From: an uncultured Ignavibacteria bacterium
Lineage (GTDB): Bacteria; Bacteroidota; Ignavibacteria; Ignavibacteriales; Ignavibacteriaceae
NCBI GenBank assembly: GCA_937996765.1
Contig: CALKUG010000016.1
Coordinates: 1-23,503 of the forward strand
Direction of reading: 5' to 3'
DNA: 23,503 nucleotides
Below are positions 7,644-15,227 of this stretch, in pieces; positions within the stretch are counted from its first letter, which is position 1; every line of letters starts with the position of its first letter. Made by a program: the position numbers and the translations under genes. Below the pieces are notes generated by a model. That model was not told the origin of the DNA. It worked only from the letters and a program-made list of their open reading frames with translations, and did no database searches.

Positions 7644-9212
7644 ATGAAAAACGGAAAAATTCTTTGGGTTGATGACGAAATTGAATCGTTCAAATCACAT
7701 ATCATATTCCTTTCGGAAAGAGGGTATGAAGTGTCAACCGCTACTAATGGGGATGATGCTCTCGATTTACTTAAAGAATCCGGGGCTGACTTAGTATTTT
7801 TGGATGAAAATATGCCGGGAATGGGAGGTTTAGAACTGCTCTCAGAGATTAAAGCACTTTATCCAAATTTACCTGCTGTAATGATTACAAAAAACGAGGA
7901 GGAATCAATAATGGTTGAGGCCATCGGTAGTAAAATATCCGATTACCTCACAAAACCTGTTAATCCGAGTCAAGTGTTATTAGTTTGTAAAAAACTACTG
8001 GATGGAAAAAGAATTCAGAGCCAACACGCTGCAAAGGATTATTTACAAGATTTTAGAGACATCTCTATCAGTCTGCAATCACCATTAGATTTCAAAGATT
8101 GGATAGATATTTACATAAAACTTGTGGGATGGGATATCGAATTGGATGCACATCCTGAAACAGGTTTAGAACAAACTCTCAACGAGCAAAAACGTGAGTG
8201 CAATCAAGCATTTTCAAAATTTGTTGAGAAAAACTATAAAAATTGGGTTAACGCGATTAACCCCTCCGATACACCCCTTTTGACACCTGACATTCTTAGT
8301 AAGTATGTTGTCCCTCAGCTACAAAAGGAAGGGCAGACTGTATTTTTTATTGTAATAGATTGCCTGAGATTAGATCAGTGGATGCTTATGGAGCAACATT
8401 TACAATCAATTTTTAAGATTGAAAAAGATTTTTACTACTCCATTCTTCCAACTGCTACAGCATACTCACGTAACTCATTATTTGCAGGTGCTTACCCCTC
8501 CGATATAGAAAAATATTACCCTGATTTATGGTATGCCAACGACGACGACGAGCGTACCATGAACAAGTATGAAAAAGAGATGCTCCAGAATTATCTCGAC
8601 AAAAAGAGAATAAAGTTAAAAAATGAATTGAAATATATTAAGGTTATAGACCCTGAATATGGCAAAGGTGTGGAGCAAAATATCCATTCGTATCAAAACT
8701 CACATTTAACCGCACTTGTAATTAATTTCCTTGATATGATTGCTCACGGAAGATCTGATAGCGATTTGTTAAAAGAAATTGCTCCTGATGAAGCCGCATA
8801 TCGTTCGCTAACCAATAGTTGGTTTACCCACTCATCCTTGCTTGGTACTTTACGCTCAATTGCTCGTATGCCCAATGCAAAAGTAATTATAACTACAGAC
8901 CACGGTAGTATCCGATGCATGCGCGGTGCTAAAGTTCTTGCTGATAAAGAGACTTCTACAAACCTCCGGTTTAAATTTGGTAGGAATATGAAAGTGGACG
9001 ATAAGCACGCACTTTTTATAAAAGAACCGGGTGAGTACAAATTGCCTAAACGAAAAATTACAACTAATTACATTATTGCTAAAGAAGATTACTATTTCGT
9101 TTACCCAACCGACTATCATAGATATTTGAGCCATTATAAAGACACATTTCAACACGGTGGAATCTCACTGGAAGAGATGATTTTACCTGTAATTACTATG
9201 GAGCCAAAATAG
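7644..9212 (+). CDS. porX: PorX-type response regulator with PglZ phosphodiesterase domain
   Basis: Cytoplasmic two-domain regulator of 522 residues. The receiver domain (about 1-125) has the acidic pair Asp10/Asp11, phosphoacceptor Asp54 and the conserved Lys in LTKPVNP. A helical linker follows, then a PglZ domain of the alkaline phosphatase superfamily (about 225-520), with metal-ligand candidates Asp239 (VIDCLRLD), Asp419-His420 (TTDHGS) and the late HGG of FQHGGIS, and a candidate Thr nucleophile at 270 or 272 in PTATAYSRN. Length matches PorX of Bacteroidota (about 515-525). PorX works with the kinase PorY and sigma factor SigP to control type IX secretion, and its PglZ domain cleaves nucleotide-type phosphodiesters. 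PorY and SigP are not in the window. It is followed four bases later by tsaE. Confidence 0.95.
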   Translation: MKNGKILWVDDEIESFKSHIIFLSERGYEVSTATNGDDALDLLKESGADLVFLDENMPGMGGLELLSEIKALYPNLPAVMITKNEEESIMVEAIGSKISDYLTKPVNPSQVLLVCKKLLDGKRIQSQHAAKDYLQDFRDISISLQSPLDFKDWIDIYIKLVGWDIELDAHPETGLEQTLNEQKRECNQAFSKFVEKNYKNWVNAINPSDTPLLTPDILSKYVVPQLQKEGQTVFFIVIDCLRLDQWMLMEQHLQSIFKIEKDFYYSILPTATAYSRNSLFAGAYPSDIEKYYPDLWYANDDDERTMNKYEKEMLQNYLDKKRIKLKNELKYIKVIDPEYGKGVEQNIHSYQNSHLTALVINFLDMIAHGRSDSDLLKEIAPDEAAYRSLTNSWFTHSSLLGTLRSIARMPNAKVIITTDHGSIRCMRGAKVLADKETSTNLRFKFGRNMKVDDKHALFIKEPGEYKLPKRKITTNYIIAKEDYYFVYPTDYHRYLSHYKDTFQHGGISLEEMILPVITMEPK

Positions 9213-9216
9213 AATA

Positions 9217-9651
9217 ATGCTCAAAGAGATTATTGAGTTTACATCCCATTCTGAATTGGATACTAAACGGTTTTCTGATGAAATCTTAAGATTCATTAAA
9301 CCAGGTTGCAGGTTACTGCTCGAAGGTAACCTGGGTGCTGGAAAGACATTTCTTGTAAAGCAACTGCTTAATGGATTAGGAATCTCAAATTCTGTAAGTC
9401 CAACCTTTGCGATTATTAATGAGTATCATGATAGTCATTATAAGATTTATCACTTTGATTTTTACAGAATTAATCGATCTGAAGAGTTGATAGATATTGG
9501 TTTTTCAGAATATTACAATGACTCGGATGCAATAGTGATTATTGAATGGTCGAATCTGTTCGAGGAGTTACTCTATGCTCCTTTTATAAAAATTGAAATA
9601 GTAATTATTGATGAAATTACACGTAAATTTATTTTAACAACCCATGATTAA
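9217..9651 (+). CDS. tsaE: tRNA t6A synthesis ATPase TsaE
   Basis: Small P-loop ATPase of 144 residues that works with TsaB and TsaD to put threonylcarbamoyl on A37 of ANN-decoding tRNAs. The Walker A motif GNLGAGKT is at residues 37-44. SPTFAIINEY and HFDFYRI follow in the family order, then the IIEWSN segment near residue 110. Length is usual (about 135-160). It starts four bases after porX and overlaps tsaB by eight bases, so porX, tsaE and tsaB are probably one transcript. Confidence 0.96.
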   Translation: MLKEIIEFTSHSELDTKRFSDEILRFIKPGCRLLLEGNLGAGKTFLVKQLLNGLGISNSVSPTFAIINEYHDSHYKIYHFDFYRINRSEELIDIGFSEYYNDSDAIVIIEWSNLFEELLYAPFIKIEIVIIDEITRKFILTTHD

Positions 9652-10297
9652 TTACCCACTCTTATCAATAGAAACCAGCGATGTACTTTGTGGTGTTGCA
9701 GTCGTTTCTGAAAATAATGTACTGATTGAAAAACACATTCAAGAAAAAAATGTTCATTCAGAAATGTTGATCAGTTTAATTGATGAAGCACTTATAGAAG
9801 CAAGATTAGACATTAAATCGGTAAGAACCGTTGCTATCTCAAACGGTCCAGGTTCGTTTACCGGCTTGCGCATTGGGCATGCTGTTTCAAAAGGAATAGC
9901 TTTTGCAAATAGTGGTTGTATAATTCAAGTACCCACTTTGCATGCAATGGCACTTCAATTATTTGTGGAAAACGGTAAAAGGAATTTTGTAATTGCAACC
10001 AAAGTAAATGCTAAAGAATTGTATGCCGTAAGATTTACAATATCTCACAAAAATGATATATTGCACGGTTCAATCTCAGTAATACCCAATAACGAAATAA
10101 GTGCGTTTTCAGCTGATTATGAAGTTTTTGGGAATTACGACGGTATTGATGAGAGTCATTTTGTTTCATTTCCAAAACCGGAATTTGTTGCGGAATGGGC
10201 AATAGAATTTGGTAAGCCCTTAAATAAGGATGATTTTGCTTTTATTGAACCCGATTATCAAAAACCCTTTGTCATTAAGGAAATTAAAAGTGTATAA
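9644..10297 (+). CDS. tsaB: tRNA t6A synthesis protein TsaB (YeaZ)
   Basis: Inactive ASKHA-fold partner of TsaD in t6A formation, 217 residues. It opens with the typical LLSIETSDVLCGVAVV strand-turn and has the signature NGPGSFTGLRIG near residue 68, where E. coli TsaB also has it. The C-terminal half is more divergent, as in the family. The start overlaps tsaE by eight bases and the stop overlaps the DUF1573 gene by eight bases. TsaD and TsaC are elsewhere in the genome. Confidence 0.95.
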   Translation: MINYPLLSIETSDVLCGVAVVSENNVLIEKHIQEKNVHSEMLISLIDEALIEARLDIKSVRTVAISNGPGSFTGLRIGHAVSKGIAFANSGCIIQVPTLHAMALQLFVENGKRNFVIATKVNAKELYAVRFTISHKNDILHGSISVIPNNEISAFSADYEVFGNYDGIDESHFVSFPKPEFVAEWAIEFGKPLNKDDFAFIEPDYQKPFVIKEIKSV

Positions 10298-11012
10298 AAA
10301 AATATTAGTTTTAGTTCTTTCGGTTGTTTTTATCTCTTGTTCACAGCCCAGTAAAGGTCCGATTATTGCGAGTCCTGAGACTTCCTATAATTGGGGTACT
10401 GTTAAGGAAGGTGAATCAGTTTCGCATACATTTGTAATCCAAAATAATGGTAATGCAGATTTATTAATCAATAATGTAATATCGACTTGTGGTTGCACAG
10501 TAGCAAAACCAAAATCAAATGTTATTCAACCCGGTGGTATGACCGAAATGACGGTTACTTTTGATTCGAAAGGTAGAATGGGTGCTCAAACTCGTTATAT
10601 TGCCGTTCAGACTAACGATACTGCAAACGAAATGTTTCGATTTGTGATGAAAGGAATGATTGAAACACCTGTCGGAAGTGATATGGTCGATAATCCCCAA
10701 ATAACTGTTGAAAACACTCAGCATGATTTTGGAACGGTAACTGAAGGTGACGTTGTAGCACACATATTTGTTATTAAAAATACCGGCAAAACGCCACTTG
10801 AAATTAGAGATGTTCGAACCAGTTGTGGTTGCACAGTTGCACAAATTGGTAAAAAGATGATTAATCCCAATGAATCAACTGAGTTGAGTATTAATTTTGA
10901 CAGTAAAAATACCCAAGGACGTTTAAGTAGAACCATTACTTTGGTTACCAACGACCCCGTAGCTCAGTATAAAGTTCTTACCATTTTCGCCGAAGTGCAA
11001 AAGAGAAATTAA
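10290..11012 (+). CDS. Lipoprotein with two DUF1573 repeats
   Basis: Function unknown. I chose GTG 10290, giving 240 residues, because aaggaaa (10277-10283) lies just before it and because the product then begins with a lipoprotein signal (Lys-rich start, hydrophobic stretch, Cys17 after VVFIS). An earlier start at 10230 would place a long extra tail inside tsaB. Two DUF1573 domains follow in tandem, about residues 30-140 and 142-240, each with FGTV or WGTV plus EG, a long beta-rich stretch and the CGCT motif. The two CGCT motifs are encoded by an identical 15-base stretch 336 bases apart, so the domains arose by duplication. DUF1573 resembles the ASPM-SPD-2-Hydin immunoglobulin-like fold. 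It is likely an envelope protein; its link to the t6A genes is only positional. Confidence 0.88.
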   Translation: MYKKILVLVLSVVFISCSQPSKGPIIASPETSYNWGTVKEGESVSHTFVIQNNGNADLLINNVISTCGCTVAKPKSNVIQPGGMTEMTVTFDSKGRMGAQTRYIAVQTNDTANEMFRFVMKGMIETPVGSDMVDNPQITVENTQHDFGTVTEGDVVAHIFVIKNTGKTPLEIRDVRTSCGCTVAQIGKKMINPNESTELSINFDSKNTQGRLSRTITLVTNDPVAQYKVLTIFAEVQKRN

Positions 11013-11029
11013 CAGAATAGGAGTTTACT

Positions 11030-11869
11030 ATGGCATGGTTTAGAAGAACTAAACAAAACATTGCACCGGAAACGCAGAAAAAAGATGTTCCGGATGGTTT
11101 GTGGGATAAATGTCCCTCATGCGGGGAAATTATTCACAAAAAACAATTGGAAGGTAACTACTTCACGTGTATTAAATGCAGTTATCATTTCAGAATAAAT
11201 AGCCTTCAATACATTGAACTTCTCTTCGATAACGGCTCGTTCAAAGAGCGTGATAGAAAGATGAAATCTGCTGACCCCATTCAGTTTACCGATTCAAAGA
11301 AGTATCCAGATAGAGTTGATGCAACAATAAAAAAAACAAATCTCTACGATGCTATCAGAACCGGTGTTGGTAAAATAAACGGTAGGGAAGTAGCGTTTGG
11401 CTGTATGGATTTTGAATTCATTGGCGGAAGCATGGGTTCAGTTGTGGGTGAAAAAATAGCACGCATTGTTGATAAAGCAATTAAAGACAAACTTCCATTA
11501 ATAATAATTTCTGCAAGTGGTGGAGCAAGGATGATGGAAGGAGCACTCTCGTTAATGCAATTAGCCAAAACAAGTGCAAAACTTGCTGCGCTTGCTGAAA
11601 ATGGACTCCCTTATATTTCGGTACTTACAGATCCTACCACGGGTGGGGTTTCGGCAAGTTTTGCAATGCTTGGCGATATTAATGTTGCCGAGCCAGATGC
11701 CCTCATAGGTTTTGCCGGTCCAAGAGTGATTAAACAGACCATAGGTAAAGATTTACCTCAAGGATTTCAAAAATCTGAGTTCTTATTAGAGCATGGTTTT
11801 ATTGATATCATTTCCCCGCGTAAAAATCTTAAAGAAACTCTGTCTTCAATTCTTGAACATTTAATGTGA
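11030..11869 (+). CDS. accD: Acetyl-CoA carboxylase carboxyltransferase subunit beta
   Basis: Carboxyltransferase half that, with AccA, moves carboxyl from biotin to acetyl-CoA to form malonyl-CoA, the first step of fatty-acid synthesis. The N-terminal zinc ribbon has Cys28, Cys31, Cys47 and Cys50. The crotonase-like domain follows, with FEFIGGSMGSVVGEK, ISASGGARMMEG, and the DPTTGGVSASFAMLGD and GFAGPRVI motifs. The 279 residues are in the normal range (280-305). A ribosome site (taggag) lies before the ATG. The stop overlaps a GTG start of panC by four bases. AccA is not in the window. Confidence 0.97.
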   Translation: MAWFRRTKQNIAPETQKKDVPDGLWDKCPSCGEIIHKKQLEGNYFTCIKCSYHFRINSLQYIELLFDNGSFKERDRKMKSADPIQFTDSKKYPDRVDATIKKTNLYDAIRTGVGKINGREVAFGCMDFEFIGGSMGSVVGEKIARIVDKAIKDKLPLIIISASGGARMMEGALSLMQLAKTSAKLAALAENGLPYISVLTDPTTGGVSASFAMLGDINVAEPDALIGFAGPRVIKQTIGKDLPQGFQKSEFLLEHGFIDIISPRKNLKETLSSILEHLM

Positions 11870-12732
11870 GTAACTCTATGCGTTTGATACATTCAAGTTC
11901 CGAAATGCAGCAAATATCACTATCACTTAAAAAAGAGGGTAAGAAAATTGGTTTTGTACCCACTATGGGATATTTGCACCAAGGTCATATCTCGCTTGTT
12001 AAAGAAAGCAAAAAAAAGACTGACATTACCATAGTTTCTATTTTTGTTAACCCTACACAGTTTGCTCCTAATGAAGACCTCAATAAATATCCTCGCGATA
12101 TGGAGAGGGATAACGATTTATTAAGTTCTGAAGGTGTGGATATTGTATTTTTCCCCTCTACAGCTGATATGTATCCCCCTGAATTTCAGACCTATGTAAA
12201 TGTTGAAAAGGTTACCATGGAATTTGAAGGTGCTATTAGACCAACACATTTCCGCGGAGTATCCACAGTGGTTGCAAAGCTATTTAATATTGTTTTACCT
12301 GACTATGCTTTTTTTGGACAAAAAGATGCTCAACAATCAGTTGTCATAAAAAGAATGGTTAAAGATCTTTGTTTCCCGGTTAAAATTAAAATTTGCCCCA
12401 TCATTCGTGAAGAAGATGGACTGGCAATGTCATCGCGTAACATTTATCTTGCCGGCGAAGAACGCACTGACGCTTTGGTATTAAGCAAATCACTCACTTT
12501 AGCAGAATCGCTAATTTATCATAAAGGTGAGAGAAGCTGCAAGACTATTGTTGATGCAATGACTGAATTATACAAGAATGTAGAATCGGCCGAACTACAA
12601 TACATTAAAATTGTTAATGAGATAAGTTTTAAGGAAGTTGAGAATTTAGATGCAGGTTCAAAGTATTTTGTGCTTATAGCCTGTAAAATAGGAAACACCC
12701 GCCTTATTGATAACTCCCATATATCACTTTAG
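11866..12732 (+). CDS. panC: Pantothenate synthetase
   Basis: ATP-dependent ligase joining pantoate and beta-alanine to pantothenate, the precursor of coenzyme A. Key motifs are FVPTMGYLHQGH (HxGH at 38-41), VSIFVNPTQFAPNEDL, YAFFGQKDAQQ and the KMSKS-like AMSSRNIYL. Length (288) is normal. The GTG at 11866 makes a four-base overlap with accD; the ATG at 11878 would shorten the protein by four residues and start it at MRLIHSS. Neither has a strong ribosome site, so the start is uncertain by 12 bases. It follows accD, so two steps of acyl-CoA metabolism may be co-expressed; it is the last gene before a hairpin. Confidence 0.96.
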   Translation: MSNSMRLIHSSSEMQQISLSLKKEGKKIGFVPTMGYLHQGHISLVKESKKKTDITIVSIFVNPTQFAPNEDLNKYPRDMERDNDLLSSEGVDIVFFPSTADMYPPEFQTYVNVEKVTMEFEGAIRPTHFRGVSTVVAKLFNIVLPDYAFFGQKDAQQSVVIKRMVKDLCFPVKIKICPIIREEDGLAMSSRNIYLAGEERTDALVLSKSLTLAESLIYHKGERSCKTIVDAMTELYKNVESAELQYIKIVNEISFKEVENLDAGSKYFVLIACKIGNTRLIDNSHISL

Positions 12733-12742
12733 CATTGGAAAT

Positions 12743-12766
12743 GAGGGTGAGTTTCAACTCACCCTC
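12743..12766. terminator. Hairpin between converging panC and nagB
   Basis: Perfect inverted repeat with 11-base arms (gagggtgagtt and aactcaccctc) around tc, so the real loop is probably ttTCaa. It lies 10 bases after the panC stop and 8 bases from the nagB stop, the normal place for a terminator serving both strands. Neither side has a proper T run, so its strength as an intrinsic terminator is unproven. Confidence 0.75.
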
Positions 12767-12774
12767 GCTAATAA

Positions 12775-13587
12775 TTACAATTTAAACGACTCTATAGCCA
12801 AATTATTTTCTTCAATATCCTTGAAGTATCTTACAGTTCCTACCTTGAGTTCATAAGTTGATGCGTCATCACAAACAATAATGCTCTTTGGGTGTAATTG
12901 CAGTGCACTTACAGTCCACATATGATTTACACCTTCTTCAACAACTTTCGAAAGTGCTCTTGCTTTGTTGTGTCCTGAAATCAGAATCAATATTTCTTCA
13001 GCATCGAGAACTGTTTTAACTCCAACTGTTAACGCAGTACGAGGAACCTTATTTACATCGTTGTCAAAAAAACGAGAGTTTGCAATAATGGTATCCATGG
13101 TAAGAGTTTTTATTCTCGTGAGAGAGCCTAAACTCGAGCCAGGTTCATTAAAAGCAATGTGTCCATCCGGGCCAATACCTCCAAGAAAAAGGTTGATTCC
13201 ACCTGCTTTTTTGATCTTCTTCTCGTAATTATCACATTCTTTGTCAAGATTTTTTACATTTCCATTAAGTATGTTGATGTATTTTTTGTCGATATCAATA
13301 TGATCAAAGAAATTTGAATGCATAAAGTAGTGGTAACTTTGTGGATGGTCTTCGGCGAGTCCAACGTATTCATCCATATTAAAGGTGGTTACATACTTAA
13401 ACGAAACCTTACCGGACTTATACAGATTGATTAATTCCTTATACATGCCCATTGGTGAGGAACCAGTAGGTAAACCCAAAACAAAACGTTTTTTAGCGGT
13501 GGGTTTATAATCATTAATTGCTGTAGCTACATAATGTGCAGCCCATTTTGATACTAAATCAAAGTTTTCTTGAATAATCAGACGCAT
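12775..13587 (-). CDS. nagB: Glucosamine-6-phosphate deaminase
   Basis: Turns glucosamine-6-phosphate into fructose-6-phosphate and ammonia, the last step of amino-sugar breakdown. The 270-residue product keeps the E. coli active-site positions: Asp72 in FNMDEY, His143 in GPDGHIAF and Glu148 just after. The phosphate loop GLPTGSSPMGMY is near residues 38-49, and SGHNKARAL follows later. It begins 13 bases after the NFACT gene on the same strand, so the two are likely co-transcribed. The partner nagA is on the opposite strand about 5 kb away. Confidence 0.97.
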   Translation of the reverse strand: MRLIIQENFDLVSKWAAHYVATAINDYKPTAKKRFVLGLPTGSSPMGMYKELINLYKSGKVSFKYVTTFNMDEYVGLAEDHPQSYHYFMHSNFFDHIDIDKKYINILNGNVKNLDKECDNYEKKIKKAGGINLFLGGIGPDGHIAFNEPGSSLGSLTRIKTLTMDTIIANSRFFDNDVNKVPRTALTVGVKTVLDAEEILILISGHNKARALSKVVEEGVNHMWTVSALQLHPKSIIVCDDASTYELKVGTVRYFKDIEENNLAIESFKL

Positions 13588-13600
13588 AGAGTTATCCTAT

Positions 13601-15190
13601 CTATTTGTTGTTATCGGTTGAGAGATACTCACATCCCTGAGGTATCTCGGGTTGAACTAAAATTACATTTTCTTTAAGCAATGCAACCTTACCCGGTTCC
13701 ATTCCTTTTTTCTTAATTACATATTTCTTTTCGATGCATGATACAGGAACAGTGCCTGCTGTTTTTGCCTTACTATGATAGGCAGCAATAGAGCATGCTT
13801 TTTTAATAACAGATTTTGGAACATCCACTCCTGATTCCACTCTTAGCACACAATGAGAACCAGGCACAGCACGAGCATGAAACCATAAATCGTTTTGCTT
13901 TGCAAATCGCATTGTTAGCTCGTCGTTGTTTTTGCTATCACGGCCAACATAGAACATAAATTGGCCATCAATCCTATAAGTTTTAAAGGGGAACGTTTTT
14001 TCGGAATCCATTTGTTTTTTTTGTGCTCTAACTTTTTCTATCGGAGAAACAGCTGTGCTTTCCAGTTTGCTTTTAATTTCATTATTCAAAAATAATAAAT
14101 CTTGAAGTTTTTGTTCTGCTTTTGCGAGAATTTCATCAATTTTGTTTAATTCAATGGTTTCGGCTCTACTTCTCTCAAAATAATAATCGGCATTTTCGAA
14201 AGCATTTAACTTCTCCTTTATGGGAACGTTTACTGTTATTTCTTTACCGGTTTCATCAAATGAAGTGAGCAAAACATCCTTCATGCCTCTTTTGACAAGG
14301 TGAGGGTAGGTGAGAAGTAAATTACCATATAGAGTGAATAAGATAGAACGATTGCCTATTTCTTTTCTTTTTTTGTATCCATCAATCTTATGAGATAGCG
14401 AATTAATTTCTTTTTGAACCTTTTTAAGCTGTTGTTCATTAGTCTGTACTAGGGTTTTTACTCTATCAACATCAATTATGTATTTACTAATCGATGAAAG
14501 TACGTCACCTCTAAAATGTTCATTCTCGATTAGGGATAACTCTGATGAAATAAATTCTAATTGATTTTTTTCGTTAAATACTAATGAAAATTCGCCTTTA
14601 TGTATTCGATTCAGTAACTTTTCGATTTCCGCTTTATTATCAATATTTTGCGAGATAAGATAATTAACTATCTCTTTACCGATAATGGGGTATTTCTCGC
14701 GTAACTCAGGAATAGTTTCAAAATCGGGCAAAGGAGGGATTTCATTAGGCAGACCATAAACGCTCTCCAAAAAATCCTCTTGGAAGTTTGGTTCTTTTAT
14801 TTTTTTGAACGATTGAACCAGTTCATCTCCAAAATAAAGATAAACATTGCTTTTTGCCCCACGTAAGGAGCAGTATAGCGTATAACCATCGAACTCTATT
14901 GCAATTATTCTATCCGATTGGGAGATATAGACTCCCTGAAATCTTAGAGGCAGACTATCACCAAAAAATGATGCAAAATTTCGTTTGGGTTTACTTGAAA
15001 ATTCACGTAAAGTAATATATTGTTTTTGAGGTGCGAGTGAAATCTCGAGGAGGTACTCTTTTGGATTTAGATAAAACTCAATGAGAAGAGTATCTGCAAC
15101 AAAGGAATAACTCTCTGTTGCAATGCCACCCGCAAGTTTTTCCTGTACTTCGGAGCAAACGGCAAGTAATGTAAAATAGTTATTAAGCAT
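13601..15190 (-). CDS. rqcH: NFACT family ribosome quality-control protein (RqcH-like)
   Basis: Homologue of RqcH/Rqc2, which binds split large ribosomal subunits with stalled peptidyl-tRNA and adds alanine tails that mark the peptide for decay. The 529 residues hold NFACT-N (about 1-230, with the Asp93-Arg94 pair that matches the DR motif needed for tailing), a long coiled-coil and helical part (about 245-400), and NFACT-R with the signature DLWFHARAVPGSHCVL from Asp434. Older annotations call this family fibronectin-binding protein. The start is secure from the MLNNYFTLL opening. No ribosome site is visible because a terminator hairpin ends only five bases before the ATG. nagB follows 13 bases after the stop. 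Confidence 0.92.
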   Translation of the reverse strand: MLNNYFTLLAVCSEVQEKLAGGIATESYSFVADTLLIEFYLNPKEYLLEISLAPQKQYITLREFSSKPKRNFASFFGDSLPLRFQGVYISQSDRIIAIEFDGYTLYCSLRGAKSNVYLYFGDELVQSFKKIKEPNFQEDFLESVYGLPNEIPPLPDFETIPELREKYPIIGKEIVNYLISQNIDNKAEIEKLLNRIHKGEFSLVFNEKNQLEFISSELSLIENEHFRGDVLSSISKYIIDVDRVKTLVQTNEQQLKKVQKEINSLSHKIDGYKKRKEIGNRSILFTLYGNLLLTYPHLVKRGMKDVLLTSFDETGKEITVNVPIKEKLNAFENADYYFERSRAETIELNKIDEILAKAEQKLQDLLFLNNEIKSKLESTAVSPIEKVRAQKKQMDSEKTFPFKTYRIDGQFMFYVGRDSKNNDELTMRFAKQNDLWFHARAVPGSHCVLRVESGVDVPKSVIKKACSIAAYHSKAKTAGTVPVSCIEKKYVIKKKGMEPGKVALLKENVILVQPEIPQGCEYLSTDNNK

Positions 15191-15195
15191 ATTAA

Positions 15196-15219
15196 AAAGG
15201 GTCGGTTACCCGACCCTTT
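15196..15219 (-). terminator. Intrinsic terminator after the POT transporter gene
   Basis: Perfect 10-base arms (aaagggtcgg and ccgacccttt) around a four-base loop, rich in GC within the stem. Read on the minus strand it ends in five T (15198-15194), the form of a rho-independent terminator. It sits eight bases after the POT stop and five bases before the NFACT start codon. Confidence 0.85.
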
Positions 15220-15227
15220 CCTTAAAA

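Noticed and set aside
8744..9155. Two antisense open frames of about 98 codons opposite the end of porX
   Set aside because: They lie fully inside a conserved PglZ domain, overlap each other and show no family motif.
10230..10289. Longer N-terminus for the DUF1573 protein
   Set aside because: It lies within tsaB and would put 20 residues before a clear lipoprotein signal; GTG 10290 has a ribosome site.
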